From: an uncultured Faecalibaculum sp.
GTDB taxonomy: Bacteria > Bacillota_I > Bacilli_A > Erysipelotrichales > Erysipelotrichaceae
Direction: 5' to 3'
DNA: 11,886 bases
Assembly (NCBI RefSeq): GCF_910588395.1
Contig: NZ_CAJUPA010000051.1
Location: 1-11,886, forward strand
Position 1 is the stretch's first letter. Each line of letters starts with the position of its first letter. This document shows positions 1-5,842 of this stretch, one piece after another. The position numbers and the translations under genes are program-made. The notes beneath the pieces are model-generated. The model saw only the letters and a list, made by a program, of their open reading frames with translations, did not search any database and had not been told where the DNA came from.

Positions 1-52
1 TACGGTGGTGTGAGAGGGAGGGGCAGCACTAACCTGTTCCTCTCTACTCGAT
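1..52 (+). mobile_element. Group IIC-like intron, 3' end (partial, enters from the left edge)
   Basis: Seen: the window opens with TACGGTGGTGTGAGAGG, which matches the end of domain V and the following linker of bacterial group IIC introns as I recall them (Oceanobacillus iheyensis type). A domain VI-like helix follows: bases 15-26 pair with 34-45 as 12 continuous pairs including three G-U pairs, around a 7-nt loop. The last bases, CTACTCGAT, give a typical AY 3' end, with A46 placed where the branch-point adenosine normally lies. The exact 3' splice site (after 52) is inferred from that AY end. The maturase and domains I-IV lie outside the window. Confidence 0.75.
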
Positions 53-178
53 TATATACCGGACAGCCGGGATGCAGCCTGAATGCAGCCGGACAGGCAT
101 GGATTTCCGGGAGAAGCATCAAAACCATGCATAAATAGCGCATGGAGACAGTGTATGATGTCTGTGCAGTCAAGAACA

Positions 179-200
179 GAAAACCGGCTGGGCAGCCGGT
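179..200 (-). terminator. Intrinsic terminator of the XRE-S24 repressor gene
   Basis: On the minus strand a 7-bp GC-rich stem, ACCGGCT/AGCCGGT with a 4-nt loop, is followed by TTTTCTGTTCT. It begins 15 bases after the repressor stop codon. On the plus strand no T tract follows, so it acts in the repressor direction. Nothing else was recognised between the intron end and this hairpin. Confidence 0.7.
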
Positions 201-215
201 CAAAGGAAAGTATGG

Positions 216-863
216 TCAGGCACCGCGGCGCGTGATGCGTAGCCGGTAGGCCCCGAGAATGCGGAACTCATCATTCTCGGTGATGGGAATCGGATCGTAG
301 GATTCGTTGTCCGAAAGCAGCCAGAATGAGCCGTCCGGCTTCTTTTCCAGACGCTTGCAGTAATAGGCGCCATTCAGACTGAACGCTCCGATCTGTCCGT
401 ACCGGACATTTTCGGTCTGTTCAAAAATGATGCAGTCGCCGCTTTCAATGGTGGGCGACATGGAGTTGCCTTCGGCGGGATTGGCGAAGTAGTCCTTGGA
501 GGGCCGCAGCATCCAGTCCGGTGCACCGGTATAGGCCTCAGGCTGTTCGTCAACCCAGAGTCCGGTTCCGCAGGAGATGCAGGAATACACCGGGATAGGC
601 TGGAGCCTGGGGATGGCAAATTCCTCGGAGCTGCTGCGGATTTCCGAGCGGCCCATCATCCAGTCGATGTCTGTATTGAAAAAATCGGCCAGACGAACCA
701 GAATGTTACGCCCGGGCTGCCTCTCTCCGCGTTCAATGTAGGAAATGTAGGCCTTGGAGACCCCCAGTTCCTTTCCCAGGGCGTCCAGTGACATGCCGCG
801 TTCCTTGCGAAGCGACTGGATCCGTTCCCCGACGATGTTGTCCTTCTGCTGTCTGTTTTCCAT
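216..863 (-). CDS. XRE-family repressor with S24 (LexA/HdiR-like) autocleavage domain
   Basis: A 215-residue DNA-binding repressor expected to self-cleave when activated RecA filaments form. Residues about 12-66 are an XRE helix-turn-helix (ERIQSLRKERGMSLDALG, then GVSKAYISYIERGERQP). The C-terminal half is a peptidase S24 domain: nucleophile Ser134 in GNSMSPTIESGD and general-base Lys170 in YYCKRL. The probable scissile bond is Cys98-Gly99 in the hinge (PVYSCISCGTGLW); UmuD uses Cys-Gly, LexA uses Ala-Gly. Architecture and length match HdiR-type regulators rather than classical LexA, whose winged helix is absent. The start at 863 has no Shine-Dalgarno sequence, but a perfect TATAAT ends seven bases before the ATG, so the mRNA is probably leaderless. 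The gene is divergent from a small membrane-protein ORF and shares an operator region with it. Family call is firm; a DNA-damage role is inference. A phage-type repressor is the main alternative, though no phage genes are present. Confidence 0.9.
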   Translation of the reverse strand: MENRQQKDNIVGERIQSLRKERGMSLDALGKELGVSKAYISYIERGERQPGRNILVRLADFFNTDIDWMMGRSEIRSSSEEFAIPRLQPIPVYSCISCGTGLWVDEQPEAYTGAPDWMLRPSKDYFANPAEGNSMSPTIESGDCIIFEQTENVRYGQIGAFSLNGAYYCKRLEKKPDGSFWLLSDNESYDPIPITENDEFRILGAYRLRITRRGA

Positions 864-869
864 AACTGA

Positions 870-898
870 ATTATATCAGGACAACTTTCTGTTTACAA
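870..898 (-). promoter_or_regulatory. Promoter of the XRE-S24 repressor, predicting a leaderless mRNA
   Basis: On the minus strand TTGTAA (898-893) lies 17 bp from a perfect TATAAT (875-870). The expected transcription start falls on or within a base of the ATG at 863. No ribosome binding site lies upstream of that ATG. This resembles lambda cI expressed from PRM. Confidence 0.65.
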
Positions 899-932
899 TC
901 GGAGATTCCGAGTTTATACTGTGAATGTAAAC
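891..932 (+). promoter_or_regulatory. Candidate operator region of the XRE-S24 repressor
   Basis: Seen: GTTTACA (891-897), GTTTATA (912-918) and TGTAAAC (926-932). The last two form an inverted repeat with one mismatch and a 7-bp spacer that covers the plus-strand -10 and start site. The first two are direct repeats exactly 21 bp apart, two helical turns. Between them lies a perfect dyad, TCGGA-GAT-TCCGA (899-911). The first element overlaps the -35 boxes of both divergent promoters. Binding by the adjacent repressor is inference. Confidence 0.5.
892..920 (+). promoter_or_regulatory. Promoter of the small membrane-protein ORF
   Basis: TTTACA (892-897), 17-bp spacer, TATACT (915-920); five of six consensus positions in each box. 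Predicted start near 927, giving a leader of about 100 nt before the ATG at 1029. It is fully embedded in the repeat cluster, so repressor binding should block it. Confidence 0.65.
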
Positions 933-943
933 GGACCGTGAAC

Positions 944-989
944 GCATCAGCATACAGTAAACGAATGACTGCGAAGGTCACTCTGATGC
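944..989 (+). promoter_or_regulatory. Possible structured 5' leader of the small ORF
   Basis: GCATCAG (944-950) can pair with CTGATGC (983-989), enclosing a smaller hairpin TGAC/GTCA (966-969 with 977-980). The structure sits mid-leader and ends about 23 nt before the ribosome binding site. It matches no riboswitch family I know; the function is unknown and it may be fortuitous. Confidence 0.25.
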
Positions 990-1028
990 ATCACGTTCTG
1001 TTTCCACTAAGAAAGGCAGGTACCACAA

Positions 1029-1205
1029 ATGAATGATGGACTGAAAGTACAGGAATTTAGGACATATCCCGCAGGCGCGGATCACAGGCAGACTCAACAC
1101 CTTGTATCTTCTGCGAAAGCCGGGCGGATTTTCGATCTGACCGCTCCATGGTTTGCCGTGGCTGCAACTGCAGTGTCTCTGTGGATCGCCTGCTTTGGTG
1201 TCTGA
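1029..1205 (+). CDS. Small single-pass membrane protein divergent from the repressor
   Basis: A 58-codon ORF, MNDGLKVQEF to the end LWIACFGV. Residues 1-37 are polar, with several Arg/His/Lys and an RIFDLTAP stretch just before the membrane. Residues about 38-58 (from LTAPWFAV) form one hydrophobic segment running to the last residue, so the protein is tail-anchored. The support is a near-consensus promoter (TTTACA, 17 bp, TATACT) and the purine-rich AAAGGCAGG eight bases before the ATG. No homologue is recognised. The position mirrors sosA and yneA, which are divergent from lexA and encode damage-induced division inhibitors with one membrane helix, but there is no sequence similarity I can claim and no LysM domain. 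Its role as a repressor-controlled stress peptide is inference. A non-coding leader remains possible. Confidence 0.55.
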   Translation: MNDGLKVQEFRTYPAGADHRQTQHLVSSAKAGRIFDLTAPWFAVAATAVSLWIACFGV

Positions 1206-1265
1206 AACGCTGCGGCGTTCACATACAGATTTACAGGGCGGGCTGGCTGCAGACCGCTTCCGCCA

Positions 1266-2696
1266 TCAGGCGCCGTAAGGTGAATCCAGATGCTGTCGGA
1301 AATTCTCCAGCCACGCATGCAGCTTGCGGGGACAGCGGGGATTGTCCAGAAGCCAGGAAACCACTGTATGCAGATACAGGGATCCGGAATCATTCTGGCG
1401 AAGCCGCGACAGCTCCTGCCTGATGCGGTCTGTCTCTTCCGGACGGGGGTCCAGAAGAAAGAGATTGATCCAGGCGGTGAGGCGGGATCTGCGGGCCAGG
1501 AGATCCTCCGGATGACTGCGGATCAGGCTGTCATACAGAGAAGCGGCTTTCCGATAATGAACCGCGGCAGATTCACCGGACACGGCGAGTCTGCCCCGCT
1601 CGTTTTCCATATCTGCCATGGCAAGGATATAAAATGATGGCTCTTTTTCCTGAACGGCATCAAATACATCCCAGGCCCGGTCGTACAGCGCGAGTTTCCG
1701 GTCAGCCCGGGCATCAGGAAGCACAGAAGCCAGGTAATAGGCACAGCGGGCTGCATGTTCCGGCTTATCCCTGCCTCTGGCGCAAAGATCTTCCTGCAGG
1801 TCGAGAGCCTGCTCCAGACAGCGGACAGCCTCTTCGTTTTTCTCTTCATTCATGGCCAGAAGACCTGAAATATACAGCAGCCGGGCCTGGAAATAGGACA
1901 ACTGAGCCGGAGGCACAGACTGCATCAGTGCTTCTGCTTCCTGGAGCCGCTGATGGGCAGCTTCAAAATTCTCCGCATTACCCAGACAGTTGGCCAGAGA
2001 AAGCAGCAGCTCCAGCTCATAGCCGGACAGATCTGTTACTCTGTCATCCCGCTGTTTCTGGAGTCTCATTTCTTTCAGAGCCGAATCATACAGCGCGAGA
2101 GCCTCATCCGGTTCTTCCATCTGCTCCCTGGTATCCGCCATGTTGTGAAAAATGAGCATGCGGCGCAGAGGCTGCCAGTTGAAGGGAATGCACAGTTTCA
2201 CATCCTCCAGTGCCTGTTTGTACAGCCGGAAGGCTTCGCCGGTGTCTTCCTCGAAGGAAGCCAGGTCTGCAGCCAGAATCAGCCAGTCCATGCGCTGAAG
2301 GCCCGACAGACTGTCCGGATCCATCTGCTGCAGCAGTCTGCGCCCCTTATGGACCTGGCCGGTTTCGCCATACCAGGCAGCCAGCGCCAGGCCGCAGCCA
2401 GGATTGTCTGTTTCCCGGTGCAGTTCTTCAAGAAGCAGACCGGCCTGATGCACTTCGCCGCAGGCAAACAGACATTTGGCCAGTTCCAGACGGGAAGGAA
2501 CATCCTGGCCGCCCCGTTTCGCGCAGGTCAGGGCCTGTCTGCCCTGAAACAGACCGCGTTTCACTCTCGCTGCCAGCCGGTTCCAGTCCGGATCACTGCC
2601 GGACTGCGGTCTGCATGTTTCCAGCATGTCCAGCGCTTTTTCGAAATGCAGCTGATCTGCCTCTGTCTCTATTTTTTGAATTGTCACAGTATTCAT
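1266..2696 (-). CDS. TPR-repeat protein of unknown function
   Basis: A 476-residue, almost wholly helical protein with no signal peptide and no membrane segment, so cytoplasmic. Degenerate tetratricopeptide-like helix pairs run through the whole length, for example EKALDMLETC near the start, GEAFRLYKQAL and EALALYDSAL mid-protein, NEEAVRCLEQALDL and AAVHYRKAASLYDSLI later. No catalytic motif or DNA-binding domain was seen. TPR arrays of this kind scaffold protein-protein contacts; the partner is unknown. The ATG at 2696 lacks a ribosome binding site but lies six bases after a TAAAAT -10, so its mRNA may be leaderless. The promoter interlocks with that of divergent tyrS. The next Met, residue 24, has no better initiation signal. 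The 3' end converges on the small membrane-protein ORF with a 60-bp gap and no clear terminator. Confidence 0.85.
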   Translation of the reverse strand: MNTVTIQKIETEADQLHFEKALDMLETCRPQSGSDPDWNRLAARVKRGLFQGRQALTCAKRGGQDVPSRLELAKCLFACGEVHQAGLLLEELHRETDNPGCGLALAAWYGETGQVHKGRRLLQQMDPDSLSGLQRMDWLILAADLASFEEDTGEAFRLYKQALEDVKLCIPFNWQPLRRMLIFHNMADTREQMEEPDEALALYDSALKEMRLQKQRDDRVTDLSGYELELLLSLANCLGNAENFEAAHQRLQEAEALMQSVPPAQLSYFQARLLYISGLLAMNEEKNEEAVRCLEQALDLQEDLCARGRDKPEHAARCAYYLASVLPDARADRKLALYDRAWDVFDAVQEKEPSFYILAMADMENERGRLAVSGESAAVHYRKAASLYDSLIRSHPEDLLARRSRLTAWINLFLLDPRPEETDRIRQELSRLRQNDSGSLYLHTVVSWLLDNPRCPRKLHAWLENFRQHLDSPYGA

Positions 2697-2702
2697 AGCT
2701 GT

Positions 2703-2732
2703 ATTTTAAATGTTGACAATGGATTGAGACAA
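2703..2732 (-). promoter_or_regulatory. Promoter of the TPR gene, predicting a leaderless mRNA
   Basis: On the minus strand TTGTCT (2732-2727), 18-bp spacer, TAAAAT (2708-2703), then six bases and the ATG. The expected start coincides with the start codon. It overlaps the tyrS promoter on the opposite strand, so the two may compete for polymerase. Confidence 0.5.
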
Positions 2733-2742
2733 ACGGTACTAT
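2713..2742 (+). promoter_or_regulatory. tyrS promoter
   Basis: A perfect TTGACA (2713-2718), 18-bp spacer, TACTAT (2737-2742). The predicted start is near 2749, just before the T-box leader. Confidence 0.6.
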
Positions 2743-2748
2743 CGGTTC

Positions 2749-2951
2749 ATAGCGTAGAACGGGACCAGTACCCGGAGGGGAATACCTGAAGAGAGCAGCG
2801 GTTTGGTGCAACGCTGCGGATTCCGCCGGCGAATACACCCGGGAGCATCCCAGAGGGACGCCTGGCCGGCGTTACAGGCAGAGGGCACGGAGAGTATCCG
2901 TGAACGAAGGTGGTACCGCGCGCAAGCGTCCTTTGACAGGACGCTTTTTTT
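2749..2951 (+). promoter_or_regulatory. Tyrosine T-box riboswitch with terminator, leader of tyrS
   Basis: The leader senses uncharged tRNA-Tyr and permits readthrough when charging is low. Stem I landmarks are visible in order: an AGTA box near 2767, AGAGAGC at about 2791-2797, the distal GGTG loop near 2806, then the specifier in GAATACACCC with codon UAC (2834-2836), which is Tyr. The T-box core AAGGTGGTACCGCG is at 2907-2920; its TGGT bulge would pair with an ACCA tRNA end, as expected for an A discriminator. The terminator stem is AAGCGTCCT/AGGACGCTT (2924-2932 with 2938-2946), with a 5-nt loop and a run of T to 2951. The 5' boundary is set by the predicted start. Confidence 0.93.
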
Positions 2952-2991
2952 GTCGCAAACCGCCTGTTGGACAACAGAAGGAGCACACATC

Positions 2992-4224
2992 ATGGAACTG
3001 TTTGAAGAACTGCAATGGAGAGGGCTGATCAACGATGTCACCAGCCCGGATCTGGAAAACGAAATCAACAACGGGGAACTCACGTTCTACATTGGAACCG
3101 ACCCCACAGCCGATTCTCTGCACATCGGCCATTACTCCAGTCTGCTCATGGCCAGGCGGCTGCAGAAACACGGACATCACCCCATCATGCTGGTGGGTGG
3201 CGCCACCGGGTTCATCGGGGATCCCAAAGCCACCGGTGAGCGAAGCATGCTGACACCGGAGGTCCTTGCGCATAACTACGAAGCTCTGCACCGGCAGATC
3301 AGCGATCTGTTCGGTTTCCAGATGGTCAACAACCTGGACTGGACCAAAGACCTGTCCATCATTGATTTCCTCCGGGACTACGGGAAATTCTTCAATGTAA
3401 CCTACATGCTGAACAAGGAAACTGTCAAAAAGAGACTGGAGTCCGGCATCTCCTACACGGAGTTTTCCTACATGATCCTGCAGTCCCTGGACTTCCTGCA
3501 CCTGCTGGAGGAATACAACTGCCAGATGCAGATCGGCGGACAGGACCAGTGGGGCAACATCACCTCCGGCCTGGAGCTGATCCGGAAGAAAAAAGGTGCG
3601 GATGTGAAAGCCTACGGTCTGACCATGCCGCTGATCACCAAAGCCGACGGGACCAAGTTCGGGAAATCCGAATCCGGAACAGTCTGGCTGGATCCCGAAA
3701 AGACCAGTCCCTATGATCTGTACCAGTTCCTGTTCAACACAGAGGATGCCAAAGTGGGCGAGTATCTGAAGAAACTTACCTTCCTGACACCGGAGGAAAT
3801 CATGGAACTGGAACAACAGCAGGCAGAGGCGCCGCACCTGCGTCCTGCACAGAAAGCTCTGGCTGCGGAAGTGGTACGGGATCTTCACGGGCAGGAGGCG
3901 CTGGATACCGCGCTGGCCATCACGGAAGCGCTGTTCCGGGGCAAACTTCAGGAACTGACACCCAAACAGCGCCATCAGGCAGTGGCACCCATGGAAAAAA
4001 TGGAGACTGCTGCAAATCTCCCCCTGGAAGATGTGCTGGTGCAGACAGGTATTGCCAAGTCAAAGCGTGAAGCCAGGGAATGGACCAAAGGCAATTCCAT
4101 TGCCATCAACGGCGTCAAGGTCACAGATCCCATGCACATTGTGGGTGCAGATGACATTTATGCAGATGACTGCGTGATCCTGAAAAAAGGAAAGAAAAAT
4201 CAGTACTGCCTCCACCTGGCATAA
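2992..4224 (+). CDS. tyrS: Tyrosyl-tRNA synthetase
   Basis: Class I aminoacyl-tRNA synthetase joining tyrosine to tRNA-Tyr in the cytoplasm; 410 residues, normal for bacterial TyrRS. The Rossmann catalytic domain has FYIGTDPTADSLHIGH with the HIGH motif at 44-47, the tyrosine-binding YMILQSLDF and QIGGQDQWGN segments around 160-189, and a KMSKS-type loop KFGKS at 222-226. The C-terminal S4 RNA-binding domain spans about 345-405. The start at 2992 is fixed by AAGGAG eight bases upstream and by the HIGH-motif distance; the reading frame also runs back into the T-box but that part is leader RNA. The gene is controlled by the UAC T-box and ends at a strong terminator, so it is probably monocistronic. 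The longer-tailed KFGKS form fits the TyrS rather than the TyrZ branch. Confidence 0.97.
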   Translation: MELFEELQWRGLINDVTSPDLENEINNGELTFYIGTDPTADSLHIGHYSSLLMARRLQKHGHHPIMLVGGATGFIGDPKATGERSMLTPEVLAHNYEALHRQISDLFGFQMVNNLDWTKDLSIIDFLRDYGKFFNVTYMLNKETVKKRLESGISYTEFSYMILQSLDFLHLLEEYNCQMQIGGQDQWGNITSGLELIRKKKGADVKAYGLTMPLITKADGTKFGKSESGTVWLDPEKTSPYDLYQFLFNTEDAKVGEYLKKLTFLTPEEIMELEQQQAEAPHLRPAQKALAAEVVRDLHGQEALDTALAITEALFRGKLQELTPKQRHQAVAPMEKMETAANLPLEDVLVQTGIAKSKREAREWTKGNSIAINGVKVTDPMHIVGADDIYADDCVILKKGKKNQYCLHLA

Positions 4225-4246
4225 AACCGGGAAAGACAGAGATATG

Positions 4247-4284
4247 AAAACCGGCAGCTGCAAACGCAGAACTGCCGGTTTTTT
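4247..4284 (+). terminator. tyrS intrinsic terminator
   Basis: AAAACCGGCAG (4247-4257) pairs with CTGCCGGTTTT (4272-4282), followed by TT. The loop contains a second small stem, CTGC/GCAG. It starts 22 bases after the tyrS stop. Confidence 0.85.
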
Positions 4285-4347
4285 CAGGAAAATCCAGCCG
4301 CAAACCCGAATGTTGCTTTTCGTTGCGTGTCAGAAGCCGGCAGTTGC

Positions 4348-4356
4348 TGATATAAA
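4348..4356 (+). promoter_or_regulatory. Extended -10 promoter of the XRE-SdpI gene
   Basis: TGATATAAA gives a TG-type extended -10 with no convincing -35 at normal spacing (TGTCAG at 17 bp). It lies after the tyrS terminator and about 50 nt before the GGAGG of the next gene. Confidence 0.45.
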
Positions 4357-4412
4357 CAGATAGAGCAGCCCGTGAAATGATCCCGGCTGCCACAAGCAAG
4401 GGAGGACTGGCC

Positions 4413-5291
4413 ATGATACAGGACACAATCAGAGAAGCCAGAAAACAGGCGGGTATGTCACAGGAGGAACTGGCACTGCAGATGCATGTGGTCAGACAGA
4501 CCGTATCCAAATGGGAGCGGGTTCTTTCCGTACCGGACGCTTCCATGATTCCGGAACTCTCCCGGATTCTGCATGTACCGGTGAACCGGCTGCTGGAACT
4601 GGATGCGCAGGAAGGTCAGGATCCGGATATGAAAGCCAGTCTGGAGACCGCCCGGGCGAAACTGGAAGAAATGGACCGGGAGCGAAACCGGCAGAAACTC
4701 ATCACGGGAAGGCGGGAACAGATTCTGTTTCTGGCTTTCCTGAGCCTCATGATTGCCCTGGGGGTCCGCAATGAGATTCTCTCAGCCGCCGGCGTCAGTC
4801 TCTGCGCTCTGGTCGGTCTGGTGATCCTGTACAGAAACCTGCCATTGATGACCGGTGCATCTGCAACGTCTCCGGCGCTTTCCGCTTTCAGAACCGTCGC
4901 GATATTTTCCATTTTCCTCATCCTTCTGATCACAGCGGGGATCATGGCGACAGAGACAGGATATCTGCAGCTGTCGGTGCAGCAGGAGAATCTGGCAGCC
5001 TGGCTGCTGATCACTGTACTGATGGTCTTCTGCGGGTGGATCTGCCCGAAGCTGTCCTGGAACCGGTATGTGGGTCTGCGTCTGCCCTGGACAGTATCCG
5101 ATCCACAGACCTGGGAGCTGGCCCACCGCATTCTCGGCTGGATTTCACTGCCCTGTGCGGTTTTCTACACCGCCGCAGTCATGACACTGCCGGATTTCGG
5201 CGCAGTCTCTGCCACAGCTGTGATTCTGTGGATTGCCGTACCCTCAGTGCTGTCTCTGATTTTCTGGCTGAGAAAATACAGACACCAATAA
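4413..5291 (+). CDS. XRE helix-turn-helix / SdpI-family membrane regulator
   Basis: A 292-residue fusion. Residues 3-63 are an XRE DNA-binding domain (IREARKQAGMSQEELALQM, RQTVSKWERVLSVPDA). A charged helical linker (about 72-100) leads into about six hydrophobic segments (roughly 103-120, 124-141, 160-178, 196-211, 238-256, 263-286). The motif SWNRYVGLRLPWTVSDPQTW followed by AHRILGW (216-243) is the SdpI/YhfL-family signature. In Bacillus subtilis, SdpI gives immunity to the SdpC toxin and sequesters the SdpR repressor at the membrane; here regulator and membrane sensor are one chain, so signal-dependent DNA binding from the membrane is plausible. The start at 4413 is set by GGAGG seven bases upstream; the frame opens earlier at 4377 without such a site. 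The thioredoxin-like gene follows after 107 bp with no terminator. The ligand and target genes are unknown. Confidence 0.85.
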   Translation: MIQDTIREARKQAGMSQEELALQMHVVRQTVSKWERVLSVPDASMIPELSRILHVPVNRLLELDAQEGQDPDMKASLETARAKLEEMDRERNRQKLITGRREQILFLAFLSLMIALGVRNEILSAAGVSLCALVGLVILYRNLPLMTGASATSPALSAFRTVAIFSIFLILLITAGIMATETGYLQLSVQQENLAAWLLITVLMVFCGWICPKLSWNRYVGLRLPWTVSDPQTWELAHRILGWISLPCAVFYTAAVMTLPDFGAVSATAVILWIAVPSVLSLIFWLRKYRHQ

Positions 5292-5398
5292 AGAAGTCCC
5301 GTGGCTGCCAGCTGCTGTATTGCGGTCAAACCCGGCGGATTTCCGGATGAATTCCTCTACACTGAGTCTGTAAACATAGATCAATGGAGGTGAAGCAT

Positions 5399-5716
5399 AT
5401 GCTTACACAAATTGAATCGACAGAACAGTTTGAATCCGCACTCAACGGCTACAGTCCGCTGCTGGTGGAATTCTTTCAGCCCTGGTGCAAATACTGCCAG
5501 GCATTTTTCCCCACACTCAAGGAATTTGCCGCTCAGGAGACCATTCCGGTGATTCAGGTCTCCGGTGAGGAATTCCCGCAGATTTTCGATGCCTACGGTG
5601 TGGATACATTCCCCACGCTGATCGTGTTCCGCGGCGGACAGCCTTTCGCAAAGCATGTCGGCTCCATGCCGATGCTGGAGCTGCAGAACTGGGTAAACGA
5701 AGCCCTGCAGGCATAG
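5399..5716 (+). CDS. Thioredoxin-like protein
   Basis: A 105-residue single thioredoxin fold, cytoplasmic (no signal peptide). LLVEFFQPWCKYC carries the redox pair Cys30-Cys33; Glu24 occupies the place of the buried Asp of classic thioredoxin. The cis-proline loop is DTFPTLIVF with Pro72, and GGQ plus a C-terminal helix complete the fold. The active site CKYC differs from the standard CGPC, so a specialised disulfide reductase or a general thioredoxin with altered redox potential are both possible. The start at 5399 is chosen because GGAGG lies eight bases before it; an upstream in-frame ATG at 5384 sits inside that ribosome binding site. It may be cotranscribed with the XRE-SdpI gene. A terminator follows the stop at once. 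Confidence 0.9.
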   Translation: MLTQIESTEQFESALNGYSPLLVEFFQPWCKYCQAFFPTLKEFAAQETIPVIQVSGEEFPQIFDAYGVDTFPTLIVFRGGQPFAKHVGSMPMLELQNWVNEALQA

Positions 5717-5717
5717 C

Positions 5718-5762
5718 AAAAACATCCCGGAACCGTGAAGGTTTCCGGGATGTTTCGTTTTT
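5718..5762. terminator. Bidirectional intrinsic terminator between convergent genes
   Basis: A 13-bp perfect stem, AAACATCCCGGAA/TTCCGGGATGTTT (5720-5732 with 5743-5755), has a 10-nt loop. The plus strand continues with CGTTTTTC, the minus strand with TT after a stem ending in TTT. It serves the thioredoxin-like gene and, about 90 bases past its stop, the minus-strand radical SAM gene. Confidence 0.9.
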
Positions 5763-5842
5763 CGGGATACTGTCAGGATGCTGAAGGCAGAAAAGACAAA
5801 AGCGGACAGGAAGGGAGGAGTCGGGACTGCCACCGGGATGGC

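Noticed and set aside
59..96. Repeated CCGGACAG and ATGCAGCC words just after the left intron end
   Set aside because: Short and GC-biased; not arranged as a hairpin with T tract or as an array, so no function can be supported.
1206..1219. AACGC/GCGTT hairpin right after the small membrane-protein ORF
   Set aside because: Five pairs with a 4-nt loop and no T tract; too weak to call a terminator.
1953..2789. 278-codon plus-strand frame over the TPR gene
   Set aside because: No domain recognised; it runs through the tyrS promoter and leader. The minus-strand protein has coherent TPR-like helices.
2872..3975. Long open frame of 367 codons on the strand opposite tyrS
   Set aside because: It is antisense to tyrS, whose motifs are intact; the composition is unlike a folded protein and it has no ribosome binding site. 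High GC keeps opposite frames open.
5369..5375. TGTAAAC upstream of the thioredoxin-like gene, identical to an operator half-site
   Set aside because: A single 7-mer of this kind is expected about once by chance on both strands of a window this long, and no partner half is present.
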